A stretch of DNA of 64,000 nt from Symbiodinium natans (lineage: Eukaryota > Sar > Dinophyceae > Suessiales > Symbiodiniaceae), in NCBI GenBank assembly GCA_905221605.1, contig CAJNDS010000476.1:62001-126000 (forward strand), given 5' to 3'. Of the stretch, positions 20,698-28,955 are shown piece by piece. The translations under genes were made by a program, and so were the position numbers. The notes beneath the pieces are model-generated. The model did not search any database. It was not told the origin of the DNA and saw nothing but the letters and a program-made list of their open reading frames with translations. Within the stretch, counting starts at the first letter, position 1, and each line of letters begins with the position of its first letter.

Positions 20698-23600
20698 CAG
20701 GCAGAGAGAGAGAGAGAGAGAGCGAGAGAGACAGAGAGACGGAGACGGAGACGGAGACTGAGACGGAGACAGAGACAAGTAAAACAGAGAGGTTCTCCGC
20801 GGCTGCTTCCCTCAGTGCCATGGAGGGTGCTCGGCGCTGGCGGCGAGCGCTGTCCCTCCTCTGTGGGTTTCAGGAGGGCAGAAGTGGAGATGCACGATAT
20901 CTGGCCCTTGCTGCCACAGACGCCCAGACGAGATTCTGGCTGAAAGTCCTGTTGGCCAGATCTTTGCAACCCGCAATTGGCCGAATGAGCTCGCAGCCCC
21001 TCGTAATCTTCTGAAATTCTTTTTCAGCACGCTGGTTCTGCCTTTCCCCCCGCGTTTTACATGCAGCAGGGGCTCATGGATTCTGCCACGATCGAGGGGG
21101 TCCACCTCTATGGCAGTTGCGGGAAGGGATGCTTGGAGCCTTGGAGCATCACTCCAATTCTGAACCATCGGGGCTCCAGCAACCACAAGAGAGTGAGAGG
21201 GCAGTGGGCGGGTGTGTGGCGACCTGTAGTGTTCTGCTTTAAGTCACGAGCATGCAGTATCCTTTTCCAGCTGTTGCTATTCTTGTTTATTACTTCTCTA
21301 GTAGGCCCATGTGATTGTGGCCTGCTATTAGCCAGGAGAGTGCAGCAATGGCCTGTGTCTTCCCAGTCTGGTTTCTGATACACCTCCGGTGACAACTCCC
21401 ACCAGTTCCCATTACTTCTGGGGTGGTTCCTGTTATTTGGTTTCTGTTGCGTCGGGCGCTGGTCTGTTACGCCCATCAGCTGTCCAAGCCTTGGCCCGTT
21501 TCTTCGGTACAGATATTGCCAGGAGAGAGCGGCCTTGGCGATGCCAGCGGTGAATGCCGCAGTGGCCACTTGTGAGAAGGCATCGGCACCACACAGTCCG
21601 GGCTATGGGTGCAAAGCCAGAGGGCAACCAGGATATCTGATAACAAGAGGATTTAGGCGGCAGTGAATGCAATCTGGTTCTCAAGTTTGAGGCGCAATGC
21701 GTACATCTTGAATGCGCAGCACATAGGGTACCATGCCCAGTACACGTACCCAGAAAGACCAGCAGATTCCTCGAAGCTCCGAGGGTTGGAGGTGGTGGGA
21801 GGCAGCGCACCTGCTCGCCTCCTTGAGCTCTGGTGGCCTCCAGCCGGATCAGATCGGCAGCAACAGCAACCCGCCTTCGTGGCTTTCAGGTTTGAGGGAG
21901 GTTCTGGGTTGGGTTCGTAGGTTTTGCTTTCAAGCTGGTCAAAAAGCAACTCTTGACACAATTTGACCTTTGGAGCCTCAAAGAGGCCCTGTCGTGATAC
22001 CTACTGAACTTTTCTTGGAAACAACATCGGGTCAACGCTCTCGGTTGCTTGTTAAGCCCACGTACAACCCGAACTTTCAGCATCTTTCATTGCTCTGTCA
22101 CTGCTGAACAAGTCGTTGCAACTAAGTGGCCGTTCGGGCCACGGTCAAGCCGAAACTGCTGTGTTCCATTGTGTTACCCTTCGGTGTGAGTACGGTTCGA
22201 GCACTTAAACGCCAATGGGCGTCAGATGTTCCAGGAGAATGCGCACATATGTGGAGATCACAGGCCCTCGAAGCTTCCTCCGATACTCTTCGCGAAGCCG
22301 CCCCCAACGTCTCTTGTAGCCCTTGAGGCCTTCGCAGCGCCTACGCCGCAGCGGCGCTGTGGCAGCGGGCTTTGGCCTTCGGTACCCGGCACAGGGACGT
22401 GGCGGCTCGGCACTCGGTTCCTCTCGGCTTCAAGCTTTCAGAGATCCGCACTTTCGAGCGGGATGCAGTCGCTTCTTTTGTTGTAGGCGACCTGGCGTGG
22501 AGGGTAGGGCACCTGCACCTGAAATTTCACCAGCTGAAGCCTGGATGCCCTGTGTTTCCGTGCCGTGATGAAGCACTAGCCCCAGACACAGCAGTGTTGT
22601 GGGAAAGTGCTGTTAACCAAACGTGGGTCGGTCATTTTCTTGGGGCCTTGGCTAAGCATGAGCTTGGCAAGTCAAGGTATCGTTCACAACCATGGTGGAT
22701 GCACTGCCGGCCGAACGCTGGCGCAAAGCAGTGCAACTGTGCACCGCCCCCTGTCGTGACAGCACGCCAGCTAGAGAAGGCGCCACTTTTGCCCGAGCAC
22801 AGAATTAGGGAATGGTGCTTGATGTAGCAACTAAGCACTGTTGAATTCCGAGCAGCTTTCTTGAAGCCCAGTACTCGCAGTGCTACGAAAGACATCCTCG
22901 CCCCCAACAAGACGAGGACATGGCTGAGCAAGCTGTTCAGCAGAACGAGCTCTTCTTGGGAGCCTTTCTGGGCAGCTGTCGGCCTGTTTGGCCTTCAGCC
23001 ATTCAGATGCTGGCGGGATCCAGCTCCTCCTCTTTGGTGGCGCTCGTGCAGGTCGGGCTAGGGCAAGGTCCATTGTTAATTTCAGCACATTCTAGGCCTT
23101 GTGTCAAGACTGAGGGCAGCCCAGAGGTACTCAGTGCTGCAGATCAAACCAATGTGGCCTTCCGAGACCGGGCTTCGCAGCTTCTTCGAGAAGTGCTTGG
23201 GCCCGGCGCTTTCAGGGGCCACGACTTCAGTCAGCCACTGGCTGCTGTCGAGGCGCTGACGTGCTATGGGGCCCTTCAGCCGGAGGTTTGGGGGTCCTTC
23301 CGTTCGCAGATCTATGCGCCGGCCCTGCCGCGCCTGCTGCGCCTCAAGCAGGTGGGAGGCGAGGGAGGTGGGGGAGGTGATGGCGTGTGCATTTCTGACC
23401 GGGACCTCGAGCGCCGCTTCGGCCTTGGGCCTTTCACGTCTGCTGCGATGTTCCGGCTCGGTCTTTCGTGTTCTGGTGAGTCTACTGCCAGCTGGCCTGC
23501 TGCAGCGCGACGCTTCTGCCGGTCGCATTGTCAGGAGGACTGGCACGTTTTTGAAGATGCGGAACCGTCGGCACAGGCTGTGTTGGCATGGAACTCTGTA

Positions 23601-23855
23601 GCGGCATCGGAGGACGCTGCTTGCAGCCGGGGGGTTGTAAGCAAATCGGGGGCTGGACTTGATGTCGCCGATGCTATCAAGCTGATGTTGAAACCCGTTT
23701 TTGCTGATCATGACCGCTCTGGTCATGCTGAGCGGGCAGCCTTGCTCAATGTTTTGTCTTCTTTGATGCTTCGTGTCCGCAGTGCTTGCCTCAATGGAAG
23801 GGCTGCGCCACAAATGCATGCGAATGAAACAGCAGCGCGAGTTGCCTCATGGTGA
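16040..23855 (+). CDS. PPR-repeat protein ending in a HAE deaminase-like region (gene span)
   Basis: PPR proteins bind organellar RNA; many dinoflagellate PPR proteins carry a cytidine-deaminase-like C-terminus. The span is inferred from PPR-type exons on one strand at 16040-16150, 16742-16833 and 16933-17340, weaker ones at 20815-20878 and 22337-22500, and the long exon 22920-23855 with HAE. Junctions beyond 17.3 kb are not resolved, so this may be two genes. The exon at 19583-19749 may or may not belong. Confidence 0.4.
16742..17340 (+). CDS. PPR-type exons 2-3
   Basis: Exon 16742-16833 (acceptor CTTCAG, GT donor) reads RELPRPDVACYTAAVDACAS and ALKVLGK. Exon 16933 onward joins in phase 0 and reads VQARHLQIDPVLLNSVLSSC, then NILQNALAKAGFW, LKPNVVTYSCLMAA and ALSAAVAVLG, i.e. 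at least three further PPR-like units. The intron between is 99 nt. The 3' end is probably a GA donor near 17332. Confidence 0.65.
17535..18285. other. Possible small exon, otherwise nothing recognised
   Basis: A possible PPR-gene exon starts near 17535 (WQPSLEIVARLWARRLAP). The remainder to 18285 has no supported coding sequence. Confidence 0.3.
18286..18741 (-). CDS. Unassigned minus-strand open frame
   Basis: The minus strand reads GKRLPLEFLGNGGRRLPLSL, LSEALRRCTGDLELSGRW, CTCLMSADEGFEGGEVKLL and ends KRQLGSCSQLAA before TAA. GC-rich third positions and a natural amino-acid mix look more like protein than the plus-strand frames do. It is the only good minus-strand candidate in the window. 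A GTAAGC donor-like site inside it suggests it may also be spliced. A possible upstream minus exon near 19060-19140 reads GYVDSIRPTEEDEAAEG. Confidence 0.4.
   Translation of the reverse strand: MKLDFTRSAVILGPLHFLKLPTLHPSLFIPNLTRGKRLPLEFLGNGGRRLPLSLLSEALRRCTGDLELSGRWMQSLGMLCTCLMSADEGFEGGEVKLLNPEKDPTVSFLGILKIPLFGSFLPPRLGAVKADAPKSAEETKRQLGSCSQLAA
19583..19749 (+). CDS. Unassigned plus-strand exon with stop
   Basis: After the acceptor CCAAG it reads PNIEFLKWLFFQKLTPQVDR, ALRWWALLRERRVVLDEQ, AFAPWRKLTGTDL and stops at TAA 19747-19749. Trp- and Arg-rich, clearly more protein-like than the other frames. Possibly the last exon of a gene or part of the PPR gene with a donor before the stop. No family recognised. 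Confidence 0.45.
20653..20766. repeat. (AG)n purine microsatellite
   Basis: More than 100 bases almost purely purine on the plus strand: AG dinucleotides broken by GC/GG and ending in GAGACG hexamers. Polypurine tracts of this length can adopt non-B structure. Confidence 0.9.
20815..20878 (+). CDS. PPR-like exon
   Basis: After CCCTCAG it reads MEGARRWRRALSLLCGFQ, like the second helix of a PPR unit, then CAG before a GA donor-like GAGGGC. The frame stays open to about 21013 (ARYLALAATDAQTRFW), so the end is uncertain. Confidence 0.35.
22337..22500 (+). CDS. PPR-like exon
   Basis: After CGCAG it reads AYAAAALWQRALAFGTRHRD, then VPLGFKLSEIRTFERDAVAS. The ALWQRALAF helix resembles PPR units of the upstream exons. 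The frame remains open to about 22827, but the later part looks less coding. Confidence 0.4.
22920..23855 (+). CDS. Long C-terminal exon with HAE deaminase-like motif
   Basis: A 311-codon open frame reads RDRASQLLREVLGPGAFRG, LAAVEALTCYGALQPEVW, a Gly-rich insert, SDRDLERRFGLGPF, then FADHDRSGHAERAALLNVL near the end. HAE is the zinc-binding and catalytic motif of cytidine deaminases. In my recollection, dinoflagellate PPR proteins carry HDRSxHAERxALL followed by a PCxxC motif. I see no PCxxC in this exon or within 2 kb downstream, so either a further exon is missed or the domain is incomplete. The first ~60 residues may be intronic read-through. Confidence 0.5.
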   Translation: MAEQAVQQNELFLGAFLGSCRPVWPSAIQMLAGSSSSSLVALVQVGLGQGPLLISAHSRPCVKTEGSPEVLSAADQTNVAFRDRASQLLREVLGPGAFRGHDFSQPLAAVEALTCYGALQPEVWGSFRSQIYAPALPRLLRLKQVGGEGGGGGDGVCISDRDLERRFGLGPFTSAAMFRLGLSCSGESTASWPAAARRFCRSHCQEDWHVFEDAEPSAQAVLAWNSVAASEDAACSRGVVSKSGAGLDVADAIKLMLKPVFADHDRSGHAERAALLNVLSSLMLRVRSACLNGRAAPQMHANETAARVASW

Positions 23856-24117
23856 GCAGCAGATAATCGTCCGGTTTTGGCAGTCGCAGTCAGATCTGGC
23901 CGTGAAGCCGTGGAGTCTTAGGTCCTGGACACATCCACAGGCAGCTTTGCCAGCGACCCAGCGGCTTTCATGATTTTGCTTCTGTTGCGGCCAAGCTGCA
24001 CTGACAACGCGACACAATCTATCCAAATAGGTACCCAGCAGACATGCAGTGACATCCTGTGCCAACACAAGGTACAAGGACATCATCGATGAAGTGTTGC
24101 CGGCATCCCAGTGTGAC

Positions 24118-24232
24118 TTGACATCGGCTCTCACTCTCACTCTTGCCTTACTTTCACGCACACGCTCACCGTCACTCTGACCCTCACCCTTACCCTCACC
24201 TTCACTTTCACTTCACTCTCAGTCTCACCAAG
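24118..24232. repeat. Degenerate CTCACT/CTCACC tandem repeat
   Basis: Pyrimidine-rich hexamer-like repeat (CTCACT, CTCACC, TTCACT variants) over about 110 bases. Confidence 0.7.
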
Positions 24233-24825
24233 CACCGTCTTTAAGCTTTGGCTCCTCGCCGTTTTCAATATTGGGTTTAGGGTATTAGGTTGGAGGGCTG
24301 TTCACGCGCAGCGAAGAGTGGCAGAGAACATTTTGAGGTCACTTGCCAGCCACTTTTGTCGCATTTCAATGCTTCCAGGCTGTGGCCCACAGATGCAGCC
24401 GCAGAGGACATCTATGAGCCCCACGCTTAGGCAGAAAAAAACTGTCATGCAGTGCTTTTCAGTGTTTGGCAGTTGCATGCTTCGTACCAGCTTGGGAGGT
24501 TTTGCTGCCGTTCTTTAGGGGCTGCTTTGTGCTGCCGTTCTTTAGGGGGCTGGAGGATGAGGTCCTGTGTACTTCCACATTCCACAAGGCAGCTCCTCAT
24601 GAATATCTGAGTGTCGAGAACGAGAGGTCAACAGAATCATAAAATGATCCGAAGAATTCATCCAACCTTGGGCAGCAGCCGGCATGGTGGTTGTACCTAA
24701 AACCCCCAGGCCCATCGAAGGCGCGCGAAAGCACCAATGCAAGGCGAGAGTGACGGTCGAAACCCTTCGCTAGGCAATGCTGCGCGGTCAAGCTGGACGA
24801 CTGATCTGTGCATATGCAAGCTGTA
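24233..24825. other. No gene; short direct repeat
   Basis: Contains an 18-bp direct repeat, GCTGCCGTTCTTTAGGGG, near 24504-24521 and 24531-24548. No supported coding sequence. Confidence 0.5.
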
Positions 24826-25977
24826 TGTATGGATGTATGTATGTATGAATGAATGAAGGAAATGAAATGAAATGAAATGAAACCAAATGAAACGAAACGA
24901 AACGAAATGAAATGAAATGAAATGAATGAATTGAAACGAAACGAAACGAAACGAAAGGAAAGGAAATGAAATGAAATGAATGAATTGAATGATTGAAGGA
25001 ACTGAATGAATGAATGAAATGAATGAATTAATTGAATGAATGAAATGAATGAAATGAATGAAATGAATGAAATGAATGAAATGAATGAAATGAATGAAAT
25101 GAATGAAATGAATGAAATGAATGGAATGAATGGAATGAATGGAATGAATGGAATGAATGGAATGAATGGAATGAATGGAATGAACGGAATGAATGGAATG
25201 AATGGAGTGAAATGGCATGAATGAAATCATTGAATGAAATGAGACGAATGAAATGAAGAAATGAATGGAGGAAATGATTTGAAATGACATGAATGAAAGG
25301 AAATGAAATGAAATGAAATGACATGAATGAAATGCATGAAATGCATGAAATGAATGAAACGAATGAAACAAATGAAATGAATGAAATGAATGAAATGAAT
25401 GAAATGAATGAAATGAATGAAATGAATGAAATGAATGAAATGAATGAAATGAATGAAATGAATGAAAAATGAATGAAATGAATGAAATGAATGAATGATG
25501 AATGAAATGAATGAAATGAATGAAATGAATGAAATGAATGAAATGAATGAAATGAATGACATGAATGAATGAATGATGACATGAAATGAATGACATGAAT
25601 GAAATGAATGAAATGAATGACATGAATGACATGAATGACATGAATGACATGAATGACATGAATGACATGAATGACATGAATGAATGAATGAAATGAATGA
25701 AATGAATGAAATGAATGAAATGAATGAAATGAATGATGAAATGAATGAAATGAATGAAATGAATGAAATGAATGAAATGAATGAAATGAATGAAATGAAT
25801 GAAATGAATGAAATGAATGAAATGAATGAAAATAATGAAATGAATGAAATGAATGAAATGAATGAAATGAATGAAATGAATGAAATGAATGAAAAGAATG
25901 AAACGAATGAAATGAATGAAATGAAATGAAATGAAATGAAATGAAATGAAATGAAATGAAATGAAATGAAATGAATG
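24826..25977. repeat. 1.15-kb satellite: 9-bp AATGAAATG core with 5-bp AATGA flanks
   Basis: The core is a 9-bp unit, AATGAAATG, repeated from about 25028 to 25920. Diverged blocks use AATGGAATG (25110-25205) and AATGACATG (25610-25680). Both edges change to 5-bp units (ATGAA, with CGAAA variants on the left). Nine equals 5+4, so the core looks derived from AATGA plus AATG. Because the period is a multiple of three and lacks stops, long open frames exist on both strands (up to 551 codons on the minus strand, His/Phe/Ile/Ser only); these are not genes. Confidence 0.95.
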
Positions 25978-27823
25978 AGTGAACGAATGCATGTCATCAC
26001 ATGTCCCGTCAGCCCACAGCTCAGGAGGAGTTGGCGGTACCTCCAGAAAGCCCAGGCATCTGCAGTGCAGGCGGCGGGAGAGGGCGCTGAAAACAATCAC
26101 TCCCAATGGACCACCGCTTTGTTTCCCCCTTTCCCTGACCAGTGGGTGCCGAGGGGTCGCTTCAAACTGCTGACTGCTGAGATGTTCGATCCTCCCAGAA
26201 AGCACCGCCTTCGACTGTAGAAGGGCTAACTTGTTTTGACTGAATTGCGCCACTCTGTCAACGCATCTGGGAATCTCATAGTTGCAGTTCAGCATCATTA
26301 TTCTGTCACTGACGTTGTTCTGCAGGTGCTGTCCCAGTGGAGTGGGCCGCACTGCATTGAAGCAGGCGCCCTGCGACTGCTTTCAAGTTCCATGGTGCAT
26401 GTTGCGTCTCATGCTTCAGGGGTTCAGGGTCGGGCTTCGCCCAGCCTTGGCCCAGCTGTGGCGTCTCTGTCTCTTTTTCTTTCCCTCTCACTCTCTCACT
26501 CTCTCTGTGAGGTTTGTTTTGTGCGCGTTTCGTTGCCACCGATGCATCCAGTGAACGTGTTTTTCGGTCCGTCCAGGCCGGCGGCCAGACCGCGCAGCGT
26601 TCGGCCGGCGTGTTTCGCCCATGTGGCACTGGGTGGGTTCTTGGTGATTCTTGAGGCGTTTGTGTGGGTGGAGGGGTGTGGAGAAAGCAGGGTTTGGGCT
26701 TTTTGGCTCTGCTCGGATCAGTCTCCGTCAATATCAAACCTCCAGGTAAAGGGGTCACGGGAAGTACACGAAAGAATCATGTAGACGGTGGCTGGGAGAT
26801 GACGCAGTTTCCAAATCTGCCTGAAACGTGGACTTGTGTTGGCAGGCATGAGTGATTGATGCCCCAAAGGATAGCTCCAGATGCCACGTCATGTTACCTT
26901 ACGGCGCAGCCGCCTCCTGAACATTGTCACGCAAATCAATCATGGAGTCTGACGAAAAGCTTCTGCCCCGGGGCCTGTGGCCCTGCCACCCTGAGCTGTG
27001 TTAATCGCGATGCTTCTGGGAAGGATACTTGCTCATGCAGGGTTTCCATTCTTCTCCAGATAGCACTTATGCCACTTATGCCCGAAACGACAGTCTTTCC
27101 GCTTACAACCGCTGCTCAAGTTTCATTGCTTGCCGAGCTCGGGGCCAGGTCGCAAAAAATGTATGGGCTACCCATGCCCGACCAACACCGTACTTCCAGG
27201 CTTTGGAACCACAAGCATTTGCTGGGTATCAGGGTTTTGACAGCGACTCTGCTCCGATCCTGCAGGCAACCACAGCCAACTGGTTGTGTTTTGGCATGTG
27301 TTGCAAACCTGTGATCTGAAGCTTTTGCTTGGTTGATGGCACATTGCACATACCGGCAATCTCCATGCACTTCCAGGAGTTCACTGTCTGCCCAATCAGG
27401 TGTTTGCCACCCGCCTGGCTGACTGAAAGTCGCACTGAAGAGATTAGCTCACGTGCACAGAAGTGACTCGACATGAGCGAATTCATTCACCCGCCCTCGT
27501 GGGTTTGAGCCGCGAGAGTGTGGCGATTCCCCCCGAAGAATGAACGCAAAGTAATAAATACTACGAAGCCACGGAGCTTGCTACAGGTTCGAGCAGCAAA
27601 TGGCAGTCAGATTTGTGGAGAGTACGTCGCTTGCCAGGCAGACCCTTGACGACCTGGACTGCTTGTTTGAGGGGTGTTTGGTGACGACCAGGGAGTGTCT
27701 TTGTGCGCGCTGAGTCCTGCGTCTTTTGCATGCGCAGCTGTGATAAGAACTCTTGTTGTTTAGTCGCAGTGCTTGCGGCGCTTAATCACCCTTGACAATC
27801 ATCGTCCATCTTATTGATTGCAG
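25978..27823. other. No clear gene
   Basis: Includes a pyrimidine run at 26466-26512. Frames at 25975-26220 (RRSWRYLQKAQASAV) and 26856-27314 are open but lack splice context and family resemblance. Confidence 0.4.
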
Positions 27824-28143
27824 AGGACCGGTACTTCTTCAATGTGACGACTGGCGACGGAACCTCAGCACACGTCTTGCTGCCATCTTTTCCATCTGTA
27901 GCCGACATCAGTGCCGAGCTGTGGACTGCGATTCTAGCGTGCACACGCGCTCGCTGGTTGCTTCCTGACGACCTGCCCTTTCAGGAATACAGCCGCGCGG
28001 ATCCCAGGGAAGCCTTGGAGCCATTGCCTTAGCTTTCCGTGGAGGATCAAGACCTCCGTTCCAGGTTTAAACAGTTTGAAAGGAGAGGAGGCATTGCATC
28101 GAATTCTGTGGCTCTTTGTGGTTTCGAGGGAGAAGACACATCC
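27824..28143 (+). CDS. Two exons of an unassigned protein split by a 48-nt intron
   Basis: Exon 27824-27984 (acceptor TTGATTGCAG) reads DRYFFNVTTGDGTSAHVLLP and ends LLPDDLPFQ before a GA donor. Exon 28033-28143 reads LSVEDQDLRSRFKQFERRGG, IASNSVALCGFEGEDTS and ends before GTGCGT. Both junctions are phase 0, so the joined protein is continuous, and the intron 27985-28032 is only 48 nt. No family recognised; the YFFNxxTG stretch faintly resembles the WW-like exon at 14.7 kb. Confidence 0.55.
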
Positions 28144-28285
28144 GTGCGTGGACAGTCCTGACATGCAGTTGTGCCGACTCCGTCGTATAGAGTTTTCGGG
28201 TCAACTGGTTGTGGTGCGGTGCCTGGGGGGTGCTGTCGGCTTGGTTTGGAATATGGCAATCTCATGCTGTGCCCTTTCCTGCTAG

Positions 28286-28470
28286 TGACACGTTTGTTTG
28301 AAACTCTTGCTCGTGATATGCATTGCGTCGCTCACCGCTTCAACCCCATGCTGAGATCCTCAAGCTCTTTGAGCCAAGACGAAGCGCCGCTTCAGAGGTT
28401 TGATCTGCTCCAGCAGCACATGCTGCTTTCATACTGCATCCACTACGCACGGTGCGGCCCCAGGACAGAG
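28286..28470 (+). CDS. Third exon of the unassigned protein
   Basis: After GCTAG it reads TRLFETLARDMHCVAHRFNP, then SLSQDEAPLQRFDLLQQHML and YCIHYARCG. Helical and protein-like. The phase does not join directly to the exon ending at 28143, so a small exon or a different boundary is needed. Confidence 0.45.
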
Positions 28471-28801
28471 GGGTTGTAACTTGTTGCGATGCCCAGGGGG
28501 GGCGGGTCAATTGCTGGGCCGGGAGGTGTTGGCAAGGCTGTGCTCCTAAGCCGCTCACAAGTGTGGCTGACACGGCGCAGTGGGACATAGGCTTTGCAGT
28601 TCGCAGGATGATGAGCGGCAAGCAGCCATTCGGTTTATTTATCACCCATCTGCCAGTTGCAGGAATTAGCAAGCCCCCCCCCGTTCAACTGGCGTCTTTT
28701 TGTCACACCAAGACTTCGGAGTCTGACACACGGCCATGCCCCCTTGTTCATCCCAACACACAACATGAACAACCTCAGCGTGACACAGAGTGGGTCCACC
28801 G

Positions 28802-28955
28802 ATGGAGCTCCTTCGCTGTGCGGCGCAGATCTGCTGTGGGGAGAGCCCGGCCCAACCCAAGCCAGGGGTCTTGGGGTCCACGGCCGCGCCAGTTCCTTCA
28901 GTGGCACCCCCCAGCCAGGTTACCCTGACCGGTCGGAGGAAGAGTCTGTTGGTGG
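28802..28955 (+). CDS. Metacaspase exon 1: prodomain
   Basis: ATG 28802 is the first in-frame Met. It reads MELLRCAAQICCGESPAQPK, then a Pro/Val/Ala-rich linker and VTLTGRRKSLLVG, where family members have GxKKALLIGINY. It ends with G of a split Gly codon before a GA donor at 28956; the 108-nt intron ends at 29063. An upstream exon cannot be excluded. Confidence 0.75.

Noticed and set aside
20548-20943. 131-codon plus frame across the AG repeat
   Set aside because: Glu-Arg repeats from the purine microsatellite; not a gene.
25110-25205. Contamination by animal GGAAT satellite
   Set aside because: The block is embedded in, and derives from, the local AATGAAATG repeat with gradual transitions, so it is native.
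24826-25977. CRISPR array
   Set aside because: No unique spacers; the array is a simple tandem satellite in a eukaryotic context.
24697-26352. 551-codon minus-strand open frame, and 184- and 289-codon frames in the same place
   Set aside because: They are read-through of the 9-bp satellite; the protein is only His, Phe, Ile and Ser repeats and exists in several frames at once.
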